Of a DNA stretch of 64,000 bases, positions 40,707 to 50,188 are shown piece by piece. The stretch is from Roseicyclus salinarum (lineage in GTDB: Bacteria; Pseudomonadota; Alphaproteobacteria; Rhodobacterales; Rhodobacteraceae), in NCBI RefSeq assembly GCF_029624655.1, contig NZ_JARRSA010000005.1, positions 1-64,000 of the forward strand. The letters run 5' to 3'. A program made the translations under genes and the position numbers. The notes under the pieces were generated by a model. It worked only from the letters and a program-made list of their open reading frames with translations. It ran no database searches and was not told the origin of the DNA. The number at the start of each line of letters is the position of its first letter. Position 1 is the stretch's first letter.

Positions 40707-41632
40707 GAGGCGTCCTCCACGAGCCAGCGGCAGAGCGCGCCGAAGGAGATGCCCCGCGCCTCCGCCTGTTCAGGGGTCAGCGAGGTCGGCGTCATGCCGG
40801 GCTGCGTGTTGGTCTCGAGCAGGATCAGACCGTCGAGCCCCCTGCCCTCGTCCCAGCGGAAATCGGTGCGGCTGACGCCCCGGCACCCCAGCGCGTCATG
40901 GGCGCGGATCGAATAATCCATGCAGGCGTCGAAGATGGCTTGCGGGATCTCGGCCGGAACGACGTGGCGCGAGCCGCCGGGGCGGTATTTCGCATCGTAG
41001 TCGTACCAGCCGTCGGTCAGGATGTCGGTCACGGTCAGTGCGCCGGGGTCGCCTGCGTCCGTGCCCATCACCGAACAGGTCAGCTCGCGGCCCGCGACGT
41101 AGGCCTCGACCATGACGCTCGCGGGCATGTCCGCGGACAGACGCGGCGGGTCGTTCGCGCCGTCCCGCACGAGGTAGACCCCGACCGAAGAGCCTTCGTT
41201 GTTGGGCTTCACGACATAGGGCGGCGCCATGACGTGGCCCGCCATGACCTCGTCGCGGGTGCAGATCACGCTGTCCACGACGGGCAGTCGATGCGCGCGG
41301 TAAAGGTCCTTGGTGCGAGCCTTGTCCATCGCCAGGGCGGACGCCAGGACGCCGGAATGGGTGTAGGGAATGCGGAGCCATTCGAGCAGGCCCTGAACGC
41401 AGCCGTCCTCGCCCCAGCGGCCGTGGAGCGCGTTGAACACGACGTCGGGCTTCAGGTCGGACAGGCGCACGGCGAGATCGGGGCCCGCATCGACCTCGAT
41501 CACGTCATAGCCTTCGCCGCGAAGCGCCTCGGCGCAGCCCTTGCCAGTGCTGAGAGACACCTCGCGCTCGGCGGAGGGGCCTCCCATCAGGACCACGACA
41601 CGGGACGCAGGTCTGCTCGAACCTGTCACCAC
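40694..41632 (-). CDS. ddl: D-alanine--D-alanine ligase
   Basis: 312 aa ATP-grasp enzyme that makes D-Ala-D-Ala for the peptidoglycan stem. VLMGGPSAEREVSLSTGKG is the Ddl N-terminal signature, PYVVKPNNEGSSVGVYLV the ATP lid, and LLETNTQPGMTPTSLTPEQA the C-terminal catalytic block. The start is GTG (41632); an ATG in-frame lies only at residue 16, inside the signature. It sits between murB and ftsQ, as expected in the dcw order. Confidence 0.96.
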   Translation of the reverse strand: MVTGSSRPASRVVVLMGGPSAEREVSLSTGKGCAEALRGEGYDVIEVDAGPDLAVRLSDLKPDVVFNALHGRWGEDGCVQGLLEWLRIPYTHSGVLASALAMDKARTKDLYRAHRLPVVDSVICTRDEVMAGHVMAPPYVVKPNNEGSSVGVYLVRDGANDPPRLSADMPASVMVEAYVAGRELTCSVMGTDAGDPGALTVTDILTDGWYDYDAKYRPGGSRHVVPAEIPQAIFDACMDYSIRAHDALGCRGVSRTDFRWDEGRGLDGLILLETNTQPGMTPTSLTPEQAEARGISFGALCRWLVEDASCDR

Positions 41633-41728
41633 CTGAGCCTCGTTTCGCCGCCGGGTTCTGTCCGCCCGGTCGGCCGTTATCGTTGCGCGCCCCCATCTTT
41701 CGCGGGGGTCGGTGCGGGCCGCGCGCCT

Positions 41729-42712
41729 TCAGCTTTCGCCGGGCGCGCCGTCACCCTCCACGCCCGCCGGTCGCCCGACGCGCATGATTTCCCATTCTAG
41801 CTCTATTCCGCAGGCCTCGAAAACCTTTTTTCGCACCTCCTCGCCAAGACCTTCGAGATCGGCCGCGCTCGCGCCGCCGGTGTTGACCAGGAAGTTGGAA
41901 TGCTTTGGCGACATCTGCGCGCCGCCCCGAACGGCCCCGCGCATTCCCGCGTCCTCGATCACCTTCCAGGCCTTGAGCTCGTGAGTGTCGTCCGCCCGCC
42001 CGGTCGAGGAGAAGCCGGCGGGATTGCGGAAGGTCGATCCCGCGGTGCGCTCCTTCGTGGGCTGGGTCGCGTCGCGCCGGGCGAGTTGGTCCTCCATCTT
42101 CGCCAGAAGCGCCTCGGGCTCGCCGGGTTCGGCGCTGAAGCGCACGCGCGTGATGACGGTGTCGGGGGCGAGGTCGGTCTGGCGGTAGGAAAACGCGATC
42201 CCGTCGCGCCCGATCGTCACCTGCGTTCCATCGCGCAGAACCGCCTCCGCCTCGAGGAACCGGTCGGCGACATAGGTGCCGTAGCAGCCCGCGTTCATCC
42301 TCAGCGCGCCGCCGATGGAGCCGGGGATCGTGCGCAGGAAGGTCAGGTCGCGCCCCGCCTCGGCCGCGCGACGCGCCACCTGCGCGTCGAGCGCGGCGGC
42401 GCCCGCGGTCACGACCCCGCCCTCGACCTCGACGGCGTTGAAGCCGCGGCCGAGGCGGATCACGACGCCGGGAATGCCGCCGTCGCGCACGATCAGGTTC
42501 GACCCCACGCCCATCGGAAAGACCGGGACCGACGGGTCGAGCGCCGCAAGGAACTGCGCGAGGTCGTCGGCGTCCGCCGGCTGGAAGAGCCAGTCCGCCG
42601 GACCGCCCACGCGCAGCCACGTCAGGTCCGCGAGCGCCCGTCCGGGCGTGATCCGGCCACGGACCGCCGGCAGCACGTCAGGCCTTCGGGAAACTGCGGC
42701 GCGGCTCGTCAT
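41729..42712 (-). CDS. murB: UDP-N-acetylenolpyruvoylglucosamine reductase
   Basis: 327 aa flavoprotein that reduces UDP-GlcNAc-enolpyruvate to UDP-MurNAc. FAD-binding motifs [32 protein letters not shown] and [19 protein letters not shown] are present, with FRNP and [12 protein letters not shown] near the C-terminus. ATG 42712 ([19 protein letters not shown]) lies inside the end of the upstream DUF2484 gene (35-bp overlap); the frame is open upstream but those residues look non-coding. Followed by ddl after 96 bp. Confidence 0.96.
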   Translation of the reverse strand: MTSRAAVSRRPDVLPAVRGRITPGRALADLTWLRVGGPADWLFQPADADDLAQFLAALDPSVPVFPMGVGSNLIVRDGGIPGVVIRLGRGFNAVEVEGGVVTAGAAALDAQVARRAAEAGRDLTFLRTIPGSIGGALRMNAGCYGTYVADRFLEAEAVLRDGTQVTIGRDGIAFSYRQTDLAPDTVITRVRFSAEPGEPEALLAKMEDQLARRDATQPTKERTAGSTFRNPAGFSSTGRADDTHELKAWKVIEDAGMRGAVRGGAQMSPKHSNFLVNTGGASAADLEGLGEEVRKKVFEACGIELEWEIMRVGRPAGVEGDGAPGES

Positions 42713-43025
42713 GCGACACCTCCACGGCGGCGTGGTCGTGCGGTCCGGCATAGGCCGCCTCCGCCGCCTCCGACCGCTCGACATGGACGACGATCCTGCG
42801 CATCCGCTCGGCCGCGCGCATCAGCGGCCAGCGCAGCACCGAGGCGCCCGCCGCGAAGCAGATCAGGCCCCAGACCGGCCCCATCTGCCACGTCACGTAG
42901 CCCAGAAGCGGGATGCCCGTCGCGATCAGGACCCATGCCGCGGGCCAGTGGTAGCGTTGCGGCGCCATGCCGGCGAAACATGCGGACAGCGCCCAGAGAC
43001 ACGCGAGGATGAAGGACAGGGGCAT
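42678..43025 (-). CDS. DUF2484 family small membrane protein (copy 2)
   Basis: 115 aa. Starts [22 protein letters not shown], almost the same N-terminus as the preceding gene (MPLSLTLSCLWVLAAAIVAM), then three hydrophobic segments and a charged tail. The ATG overlaps the upstream stop as TGATG. DUF2484 is a family I associate with Rhodobacterales, located between murC and murB; its function is unknown, but position and size suggest an accessory envelope role. Confidence 0.85.
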   Translation of the reverse strand: MPLSFILACLWALSACFAGMAPQRYHWPAAWVLIATGIPLLGYVTWQMGPVWGLICFAAGASVLRWPLMRAAERMRRIVVHVERSEAAEAAYAGPHDHAAVEVSHDEPRRSFPKA

Positions 43026-43276
43026 CAGGCTTCTCCTGCGAAACGGCGGCGGAGGTAGTGCACAAGCGCCAAGAGCGGCCGCCGGTACATGGACAGCACC
43101 GCGAAGACCACGATCGCCACCCAGACCCACCCGACCTGCACGCCGACGTAGACGACGAGGGGCGGGGCCAGAACGAGAAGCGCGAGGCCGGGCGCGTATT
43201 GCAGGCGCATCGGCAGCATCGCCACGATCGCGGCGGCCAGCACCCACAGGCAGCTCAGCGTCAGCGACAGCGGCAT
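43025..43276 (-). CDS. DUF2484 family small membrane protein (copy 1)
   Basis: 83 aa, three hydrophobic segments (residues ~1-20, 28-45, 48-63) and a basic C-terminus (YRRPLLALVHYLRRRFAGEA). The start ATG at 43276 lies 31 bp after murC. Its downstream neighbour is a paralogue with the same N-terminal pattern, so this is a tandem duplication that has diverged and differs in tail length. Co-transcribed with murC and murB. Confidence 0.82.
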   Translation of the reverse strand: MPLSLTLSCLWVLAAAIVAMLPMRLQYAPGLALLVLAPPLVVYVGVQVGWVWVAIVVFAVLSMYRRPLLALVHYLRRRFAGEA

Positions 43277-43307
43277 GGCGCGCCTCCCTTGTCCCCGCGG
43301 GCCCGCC

Positions 43308-44744
43308 TCATCCCGAGACGACCCGCTTCTCCAGATCGGCCAGCCGCGCGGGCAGGCCCTGCGCCCAGGCCGAGATCGTTCCGGCGCCGAGGCACACGAC
43401 GATGTCGCCGGGCCGCGCCTGCTCGCGGACCAGCCGCTCAAGATCGTCTTCCGATGTCACCGCCCGGACGTGGCGGTGGCCATGACGGATGAGCCCCTGC
43501 ACGAGGTCGTCGCGGCTCGCCCCGGGAATGGGGTCTTCTCCGGCCGCGTAGACCTCGGAGATTCCGACCACGTCCGCGTCGTTGAAGCAACCGCAGAAAT
43601 CCTCGAACAGCGAGGAAAGCCGTGAATAGCGGTGCGGCTGGTGGACCGCGATGACGCGGGCGCGCGGGGTGTCGGCCACGGCCTGTCGCGCGGCCTTGAG
43701 AACGGCCGCGATCTCGACGGGGTGGTGGCCGTAGTCGTCGATGATCGCGACGCCGCCCACCTCGCCCACGCGGGTGAAACGGCGGTTGACCCCGCCGAAG
43801 CCCGCGAGGGCGTCACGGATCTCGGAGGATTTCAGCCCGAGGTGGCGCGCAACCGCGACGGCGGCCAGCGCGTTCGACACGTTGTGGTCGCCCGGCATCG
43901 GCAGCGAGCAGCCCTCGATCACGCGGTCCTCGGCCTGCAGCGCGATGTCGAAATGCGCGATGCCGCCCTTGTAGCGCAGGTTGATCGCGCGCACGTCGGC
44001 CTGCGCGTTGAAGCCGAAGGTGACGACGCGCCGGTCGGTGATCCGGCCTACCAGCGCCTGCACCTCGGGATGGTCGGTGCAGCACACGGCGAGGCCGTAG
44101 AAGGGAATGTTCGACACGAAGTCGAGGAAGCCCTGGCGCAGCTTCTCGATCGAGCCCCAGTGCTCCATGTGCTCGGGGTCGATGTTGGTGACGATGGCGA
44201 TGGTGGCGGGCAGGCGGTTGAAGGTGCCGTCGCTCTCGTCGGCCTCCACGACCATCCACTCGCCCTGCCCCACCCGCGCGTTCGAGCCGTAGGCATGGAT
44301 GATGCCGCCGTTGACCACGGTGGGATCCACGCCGCCCGCATCCAGAAGCGTCGCCACCAGCGTCGTGGTTGTGGTCTTGCCGTGGGTGCCTGCGACCGCG
44401 ATGTTGGAGCGCAGGCGCATCAGCTCGGCCAGCATCTCGGCACGGCGCACGACCGGCAGGCCCCGCGCGCGGGCCGCGTCGAGTTCGGGGTTGCCCGGCT
44501 TGATCGCGCTCGAGATCACGACGACCTCGGCCCCCTCGAGGTTCGCGGCGGTCTGGCCGATGAAGATCCGGGCGCCCAGACCCTCGAGCCGCGCGGTGAT
44601 CTTCGAGGGCTTCAGGTCCGAGCCCTGCACGTCGTAGCCATGGTTCAGCAGCACCTCGGCGATCCCCGACATGCCGATGCCGCCGATGCCCACGAAATGG
44701 ATCGGCCCGAGCTGGGTGGGGAGTTTCGTGGCGGCGGCGTTCAT
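43308..44744 (-). CDS. murC: UDP-N-acetylmuramate--L-alanine ligase
   Basis: 478 aa Mur ligase that adds L-Ala to UDP-MurNAc. [20 protein letters not shown] is the N-terminal Rossmann motif, the P-loop is [11 protein letters not shown] (118-127), and [19 protein letters not shown] and HQPHRYSRL are MurC-typical C-terminal motifs. ATG overlaps the murG stop (ATGA). Confidence 0.98.
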   Translation of the reverse strand: MNAAATKLPTQLGPIHFVGIGGIGMSGIAEVLLNHGYDVQGSDLKPSKITARLEGLGARIFIGQTAANLEGAEVVVISSAIKPGNPELDAARARGLPVVRRAEMLAELMRLRSNIAVAGTHGKTTTTTLVATLLDAGGVDPTVVNGGIIHAYGSNARVGQGEWMVVEADESDGTFNRLPATIAIVTNIDPEHMEHWGSIEKLRQGFLDFVSNIPFYGLAVCCTDHPEVQALVGRITDRRVVTFGFNAQADVRAINLRYKGGIAHFDIALQAEDRVIEGCSLPMPGDHNVSNALAAVAVARHLGLKSSEIRDALAGFGGVNRRFTRVGEVGGVAIIDDYGHHPVEIAAVLKAARQAVADTPRARVIAVHQPHRYSRLSSLFEDFCGCFNDADVVGISEVYAAGEDPIPGASRDDLVQGLIRHGHRHVRAVTSEDDLERLVREQARPGDIVVCLGAGTISAWAQGLPARLADLEKRVVSG

Positions 44745-45853
44745 TCGGCGTCCTTCCTGCCCGTGCGGGCCAGATCTTCGACCAGCGCGACGAGGCGCTC
44801 GGTTGCATCGGGGACCGAGACCGATAGCGCGGCGTTGGCCATGCGCAGCGCCGCATCGGGCTGGGTCAGTATGGCCGAGATCGTCTCGGCCAGGGCCTCG
44901 GGCGAGAGGCGGCTCTCGGGAATGAGCACGGCCGCCTCGGCCTCGACGGGGCCACGCGCGTTGGCCGTCTGCTCGTCCCGGATGGCGATTGCAAGCGGAA
45001 TGTATATGGCAGGGCGGCCCACGGTGCAGACATCGGCCACCGACGAGGCGCCCGAGCGCGCGATGACGAGCTGCGCCTCGGACAGCCGGCGCGGCATGTC
45101 GTCGAAGAAGGGCTCGACCTCGGCCCGCACGCCGAGCGCGTCATAGGCCTCGGACACGCGGTCGATATCCTCGGGGCGGGCCTGCTGCGCCACGCGGAGA
45201 TGTTGGCGCACCGCGTCGGGCAGAAGCGCGATCGCGGCGGGCACGGTGTCGGACAGGATGCGCGCGCCCTGGCTGCCGCCGAAGACCAGAAGGCTCATCG
45301 GCCATTCGCCGGGCGGCGTGTAGGGCGCGCCCGCGCGCTCGAGTATGGCGGCGCGGACGGGGTTGCCGGTGTGCACGCCCGCCACGCCCGAGGGCAGCAC
45401 GGCGGGCCAGGTGCCGCAGGCGACGAAGCGGACGCGCCGTGCGAACAGGCGGTTCACGCGGCCCAGAACCCCGTTCTGTTCGTGCAGCGCTCGCGGCCTC
45501 CGCGTGATCCATGCCGCCGCGAGCGCGGGAATGGAGGGGTAGCCGCCGAAGCCCACGACAGCCGTCGGGCGTTCGCGCAGCATTTGCAGCGAGGCCTGCA
45601 CGATGCCGCCCAGGATGCGGAAGGGCACGGCGAGGCGCGCCAGCGGACCGCCCCGCGCGAAGGTGGCCGAGGCGACCTGCCGGACCTCGACGGTATGGGG
45701 AAAGCCCCCGGTGTAGCGCGCGCCGCGCGCGTCGGTCGAAAGGGTCACGCGCCAGCCCTTGCGCACCATCGCCTCGGCCAGAGCCTGCGCGGGGAACATG
45801 TGGCCCCCGGTGCCGCCGGCCGCGATGATCAGATGTGGTGCGCCTGTGCTCAT
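44741..45853 (-). CDS. murG: UDP-GlcNAc:lipid I N-acetylglucosaminyltransferase
   Basis: 370 aa GT-B glycosyltransferase that converts lipid I to lipid II on the inner face of the membrane. [21 protein letters not shown] (GGTGGH 13-18) is the first signature, [14 protein letters not shown] the second, and [20 protein letters not shown] the UDP-GlcNAc site. The frame is open upstream, but ATG 45853 (MSTGAPHLI) is 22 bp after ftsW and fits the family start. Confidence 0.97.
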   Translation of the reverse strand: MSTGAPHLIIAAGGTGGHMFPAQALAEAMVRKGWRVTLSTDARGARYTGGFPHTVEVRQVASATFARGGPLARLAVPFRILGGIVQASLQMLRERPTAVVGFGGYPSIPALAAAWITRRPRALHEQNGVLGRVNRLFARRVRFVACGTWPAVLPSGVAGVHTGNPVRAAILERAGAPYTPPGEWPMSLLVFGGSQGARILSDTVPAAIALLPDAVRQHLRVAQQARPEDIDRVSEAYDALGVRAEVEPFFDDMPRRLSEAQLVIARSGASSVADVCTVGRPAIYIPLAIAIRDEQTANARGPVEAEAAVLIPESRLSPEALAETISAILTQPDAALRMANAALSVSVPDATERLVALVEDLARTGRKDAE

Positions 45854-45875
45854 GTGCCCGATCCCTCGCGCCTCC

Positions 45876-47042
45876 TCAGCGGTGCCGCGCGAGCAGGATG
45901 TCGCCGATCTCGCCCTGGGGCCGCTTGCGGGTGAAGCACAGGAGCATACCGACCGCGATGCCCGTGGCAATCAGCGACGAGCCGCCATAGCTGACGAAGG
46001 GCAGCGTCATGCCCTTCGCGGGCAGAAGCCGGACGGCGACGCCCATGTTTATGAAGGCCTGAAGCGCCAGAAGCGCGACCAGGCCCGTCCCGGCGAGGCG
46101 GATGAAGGGGTCGCGCTCGCGCATCAGCCGGAAGAACGACCGCGTCGCGATGGTCGCGTAAAGCGCGATGATAAGCCCCACGAGGATCATGCCGTATTCC
46201 TCGGCGGCGACGGCGATGATGAAGTCGGTATGCGCGTCGGGCAGCGTCCACTTGACCGAGCCCTCTCCGAGGCCCGTGCCGAAAAGACCGCCCTCGCGGA
46301 TCGCGTCGGTGGCGTAGGCGAGCTGCGTGTTGGGATCGACCTCGGCCGAGAGGAAGCCGTCGATGCGCCGCGCGAAGTGCTCGGAACTGCCGTAGGCGAG
46401 GTATCCCGCCAGCCCCACCGCGGCCGCGACGGCCACCAGGATGGTCATCGGCGCGCCGGCCACGAAGTAGATCACCGACCAGGCGAACACGATCAGCGCC
46501 GCCTGCCCGAAATCGGGCTGCATGGCGAGGAAGGCCACGATGGTCACGGCCACGGCCAGAGACACGGTCTTGCCCGGCGGGCCGCCGATCTCGGTGCTGG
46601 CCGCGATCATCCAGGCGGTGAAGACCACGAACACGGGCTTCAGGAATTCAGACGGCTGGAGCGAGGCGAAGCCCAGCGAATACCAGCGCACCGCGCCCTG
46701 TCCGTAATCCGTCCCGAAGGCCGGAAGCAGCATCAACGCGCCCAGCGCGGCGAAGAAGCCGAGGACGCCGAGGCGGCGCACCGTGGTTGGCGTCATCATC
46801 GAGACGAGCACCATGAAGAACAGCGCCATTCCACCGAATGCGAACTGCCGGATCACGTAATGGAAGGGCTCGTGCCCGTTGCGCTCGGCCAGTGGCGGCG
46901 AGGCCGCGAAACCCAGAAGGATGCCGATCGCGAAAAGCGACAGGATGCACCCGATCGTCACACGATCGACCGTGCGCCACCAGCGCGGCAGAACCGCCTC
47001 GCCGGATTGCACGACAATCGTGCCATGCGCGATTTCCGTCAT
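45876..47042 (-). CDS. ftsW: Septal peptidoglycan polymerase FtsW
   Basis: 388 aa SEDS glycosyltransferase with about ten membrane helices; it works with FtsI at the septum. [33 protein letters not shown] and [20 protein letters not shown] are SEDS motifs. ATG start. Upstream lies a 203-bp gap facing the divergent Crp-family gene, so ftsW must have its own promoter or be reached from far upstream only if transcription crosses the plus-strand insert. No clear -35/-10 pair was found. Confidence 0.96.
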   Translation of the reverse strand: MTEIAHGTIVVQSGEAVLPRWWRTVDRVTIGCILSLFAIGILLGFAASPPLAERNGHEPFHYVIRQFAFGGMALFFMVLVSMMTPTTVRRLGVLGFFAALGALMLLPAFGTDYGQGAVRWYSLGFASLQPSEFLKPVFVVFTAWMIAASTEIGGPPGKTVSLAVAVTIVAFLAMQPDFGQAALIVFAWSVIYFVAGAPMTILVAVAAAVGLAGYLAYGSSEHFARRIDGFLSAEVDPNTQLAYATDAIREGGLFGTGLGEGSVKWTLPDAHTDFIIAVAAEEYGMILVGLIIALYATIATRSFFRLMRERDPFIRLAGTGLVALLALQAFINMGVAVRLLPAKGMTLPFVSYGGSSLIATGIAVGMLLCFTRKRPQGEIGDILLARHR

Positions 47043-47245
47043 GTTGCCTGCCCGGGCCTCGTGGCCCTTGTTTCCATTGCCTCGCGGAACGCCGGTCCGC
47101 CTGCCTGCCCGTCCGCCCGGGTTGGCCCCGGATCGGAAGGCCAGTCTAGCGCGAAACGCCGCTCAGGACCAGCATTCTCGGGCGGGTCCGTGTCGCGCAG
47201 AAAACCCGCGTTTGAACCCTGCGGCGGCTGGCGCGTTCCGACCCC

Positions 47246-47962
47246 ATGACCGAACCGACGAAAAACCGGGTCCTGCTGTCGCTCGACGCCGAAACGCGCG
47301 CGGCCGTGCTGGACGCCTGCGAGCGCACGGAACGCTCGGCAGGCACCATCCTGGAGCGGGCCGGGGACGCCACTTCGGCCGGTTACTTCCCTGAAACGGC
47401 CGTGATCTCGACCCTCGCCTCCTACAGCGACGGGGCGACCGTGGACATGGCCAATGTCGGCCGCGAGGGGTGCGCGGCCATCAACCTGACGCTTGGCCAC
47501 AGCACGCACCTGAGCACCGACGAGATCCAGATCGCGGGCACCGTCCTGATGCTGCCGGCCGAACGGTTCCGGCGGCTGCAGGCCGAGCACCGGGCGTTCG
47601 AGCGGGCGTTGTTCTCGTCCGTGCAGGCCCTGATCTACCAGGTCATGGTCTCGGGCGCGTGCAACGCCTCGCACGACGCGCGGCAAAGGCTGGCGCGCTG
47701 GCTGCTGACCTTGCGCGACCGTTCAGACGGGCGGGAGATGCGCCTGACGCACGAGTTTCTCGCCCACATGCTGGGCGTGCGCCGCGCCACCGTGACCGAG
47801 GCCGCCTCGGGGTTCAGGAAGGCCGGCCTGATCGACTACGCCCATGGCCGCGTGACCATCGAGGACCGAGCCGGTTTGCGTTCGGCGAGCTGCGAATGTT
47901 ATGATCTGGTCAGGCGGACGACAGATGCGCTGCTGCCCGACCGCAGCGCCGCGTCTTCCTGA
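47246..47962 (+). CDS. Crp/Fnr family transcriptional regulator
   Basis: 238 aa. An N-terminal cyclic-nucleotide-binding-like beta barrel (residues ~20-120; FPETAVISTLASYSDGATVD, VGREGCAAINLTLG) and a C-terminal winged helix (MRLTHEFLAHMLGVRRATVTEAASGFRKAGLI). There are no N-terminal cysteines of an Fe-S type Fnr, and the effector is unknown; the SCEC pair near the C-terminus is common in alphaproteobacterial members. It lies divergent from ftsW and 120 bp before the LOV kinase gene. Confidence 0.92.
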   Translation: MTEPTKNRVLLSLDAETRAAVLDACERTERSAGTILERAGDATSAGYFPETAVISTLASYSDGATVDMANVGREGCAAINLTLGHSTHLSTDEIQIAGTVLMLPAERFRRLQAEHRAFERALFSSVQALIYQVMVSGACNASHDARQRLARWLLTLRDRSDGREMRLTHEFLAHMLGVRRATVTEAASGFRKAGLIDYAHGRVTIEDRAGLRSASCECYDLVRRTTDALLPDRSAASS

Positions 47963-47976
47963 CAACCTGGGATCCG

Positions 47977-47992
47977 GGTACGCCAGCGTACC
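47977..47992. promoter_or_regulatory. Inverted repeat between the Crp-family gene and the LOV kinase gene
   Basis: GGTACGC-CA-GCGTACC: perfect 7-bp arms with a 2-nt centre, 15 bp after the Crp-family stop and 90 bp before the kinase ATG. It is followed by no T-run, so it reads as an operator rather than a terminator. Confidence 0.5.
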
Positions 47993-48081
47993 GATTGCGC
48001 AGCTGCCGTCGCATAGGCTCGACCTGCCTGCAGCCGCTCCGTGACCTGCTGACCCGTGCGCGGCAAACAAGGGCTTTTGGG

Positions 48082-49167
48082 ATGGCCGAAGACATGAAGG
48101 CGAACCATCAGGATGTCGTGGGCGGCGCGATCGGACGCTCGCCGCTGGCAATGGTGCTGACGGATCCTCGACTGGAGGACAATCCGATCACCTACGTCAA
48201 CCGCGCTTTCGAGACGCTGACGCTATACAGCCGGTCCTACGCCATCGGGCGGAATTGCCGGTTCCTGCAAGGGCCGGACACCGATCCCCGCGACGTGGAG
48301 CGCCTGCGCGAGGGGCTGCGCTCGGAACGGGAATTCGAGGTGACGCTGACCAATCACAGGGCGGATGGCTCGACGTTCCGCAACCTGCTGCTGATCGCGC
48401 CGATCCACAGCGACGACGGAGAGCTTACGGGCTATTTCGGGCTGCAGCGCCAGGTCGCCGAGGACCGCAAGGCTGCGGGGTCGTCGGACGAGGATTCCAT
48501 GGCGCTCCTGAAGGAGCTGCAGCACCGGGTGAAGAACCACCTCGCCATGATCGTCAGCATGATCCGCGTGCAGGCGCGGCGCGAGGTCACGCCCGAATCG
48601 TTGCGCTCGATCAGCCGCCGGATCGAGGCCCTGTCCGTCCTCTACGACGAACTGCTGACGGCCCGGCCGGGCGGCAAGGACGGCCACGAGATCGCGACCG
48701 GCGCCTATCTCAGCCGCATCGCTTCGGTCGTCACCAGCATCCAGCCCCACGCCTCGATCCGCGTGAACGTGGACTGCGAGGACATCTCGCTGCCCGTCGA
48801 CCAGGCCGCCCGGCTTGGCCTTCTGCTGTCGGAGTTCCTGACCAATTCGCAGGAGCACGCCTTCGAGGGGCGCTCGTCCGGCCTCGTGGACATCCGTTTC
48901 GTGCGGCTGGGCGACGGCACCGTGCGGCTGTCGGTCGAGGATGACGGAAGGGGGATGCCCGAGGCGTCGAACTGGCCCTTCGCCGCCGCCAGCATCGAAA
49001 CCCAGCGCGACCGCGCCGAGCGTGCCGAGGGGGCGCTCGACACCACGGGCCGGGACAAGGAGCCGGGCGTGGGCGGAAGCATCGTCGCGGCGCTCATCGA
49101 GTCGCTCGGGGCCGAGATATCGGTGACGCGCCCGCCGCGCGGCACGATCGTCACCGTGGACCTCTGA
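48082..49167 (+). CDS. LOV-domain blue-light sensor histidine kinase (HisKA_2/HWE-like)
   Basis: 361 aa. Residues ~10-130 form a LOV-type PAS domain with the flavin-adduct motif GRNCRFLQGPDTD (photoactive C59), NHRADGSTFRN and the FMN-contacting glutamine in YFGLQRQV. Then comes a HisKA_2 segment with LQHRVKNHLAMIVSMI (phosphoacceptor H148) and an ATPase domain with the N box EFLTNSQEHAF, DDGRGMP and GVGGSIVAALIESLG. There is no receiver domain or adjacent response regulator. ATG 48082 (AAGGG upstream) is chosen; ATG 48094 is possible. Canonical residues suggest a functional photosensor; output partner unknown. Confidence 0.93.
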   Translation: MAEDMKANHQDVVGGAIGRSPLAMVLTDPRLEDNPITYVNRAFETLTLYSRSYAIGRNCRFLQGPDTDPRDVERLREGLRSEREFEVTLTNHRADGSTFRNLLLIAPIHSDDGELTGYFGLQRQVAEDRKAAGSSDEDSMALLKELQHRVKNHLAMIVSMIRVQARREVTPESLRSISRRIEALSVLYDELLTARPGGKDGHEIATGAYLSRIASVVTSIQPHASIRVNVDCEDISLPVDQAARLGLLLSEFLTNSQEHAFEGRSSGLVDIRFVRLGDGTVRLSVEDDGRGMPEASNWPFAAASIETQRDRAERAEGALDTTGRDKEPGVGGSIVAALIESLGAEISVTRPPRGTIVTVDL

Positions 49168-49190
49168 GGCGCGGCCGAGGCGGAAGGCCG

Positions 49191-50171
49191 TCAGCGCGGA
49201 AGCGCGAGAAACTCGGCGAAGGCCGCCCGGTAGGCTTGCGGGTTCTCGGCGTAGGACATCAGGTGGTCGCCACCGGTCCTGATGCTCACGACGGGCCCCT
49301 CCCCGCGCTGCGCAAGTCCCTCGCGGAGCGCAAGAACGGCATCGGAAATCGCCGAGGGGACGATGCGGTCAGCCGTGCCATGCGCGAGGAAGAGCGGCCC
49401 GTCGAACGCCGCCACGACATCCACGACGCGCGCCCCGCGCAGGTCCAAAGGCCCCAGATACGCAAGCCACAGCTCCGCGGCGGGCGCCACGAGCCGCGGA
49501 AACGGCAGGCCGATCTGCGCGGCGAGATGGACCAGCACCGCGCGCCCGTCGAGCGCCGGCGCGTCCAGCGCCAGCGCCGCGATCCGCCCGGCCTCGGGGG
49601 ACCGCGCGAGGAACTGTCCCGAGATCGCGCCGCCCATGCTTTCGGCCACGAGGATCAGGTTTTCGTGGCCGCGCGCTTCCATCCAGCGCACCGCCGCCTC
49701 GAGGTCGCGCCACTCCGTCAGGCCGAACCCGTAGGCGCCGGAAGGTTCGCCCGGGGCGCCGGGATCGTTGCGATAGGTGACGAGAAGAGTGGGGATGCCC
49801 GCCTCCGCCAGGATCGACAGCGCGCGGTATCCGTCCTCGCGCGCGCCCGCGATGCCGTGGACGTAGATGGCGGCCCGGCCGCCTTCGGCGCCCGCCGCGT
49901 CGCCCGGCACGTACCATGCCGGCGCGGGACCGAGGGGCGTGCGGACCTCGACTGTCTCGTAGTCGAGGCCGAGTGCCTCGCGCGGGTCGCCGCGATAGCC
50001 AAGCGCCAGCGGATCGTCCGGGCGGGGCGCGGCGGCGAGGGCATCGGACAGCATTCCCACCGACAAGACACCAGAGACCGCGCGCCAGAGCACGAGGCCA
50101 CCCGCCGCCGGATAGGCGAGCGCGGCCAAGACGAGCAACACCGCGATGCGCCTGATCCAACGGCTGCCCAT
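49191..50171 (-). CDS. Alpha/beta hydrolase, membrane-anchored
   Basis: 326 aa. An N-terminal hydrophobic segment (residues ~8-35, IAVLLVLAALAYPAAGGLVL) serves as signal anchor. The hydrolase fold shows the oxyanion motif IYVHGIAG, the nucleophile elbow LVAESMGGAISG, the acid near FLAHGTADRIVP and the catalytic histidine in GGDHLMSY. Similar to BEM46/abhydrolase proteins of unknown substrate. Ribosome site GGGAGGA before ATG 50171. It lies 17 bp downstream of murD, probably in the same transcript, and converges on the LOV kinase gene with only 23 bp between stops. Confidence 0.85.
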   Translation of the reverse strand: MGSRWIRRIAVLLVLAALAYPAAGGLVLWRAVSGVLSVGMLSDALAAAPRPDDPLALGYRGDPREALGLDYETVEVRTPLGPAPAWYVPGDAAGAEGGRAAIYVHGIAGAREDGYRALSILAEAGIPTLLVTYRNDPGAPGEPSGAYGFGLTEWRDLEAAVRWMEARGHENLILVAESMGGAISGQFLARSPEAGRIAALALDAPALDGRAVLVHLAAQIGLPFPRLVAPAAELWLAYLGPLDLRGARVVDVVAAFDGPLFLAHGTADRIVPSAISDAVLALREGLAQRGEGPVVSIRTGGDHLMSYAENPQAYRAAFAEFLALPR

Positions 50172-50188
50172 GGCGTCCTCCCTTTCGT

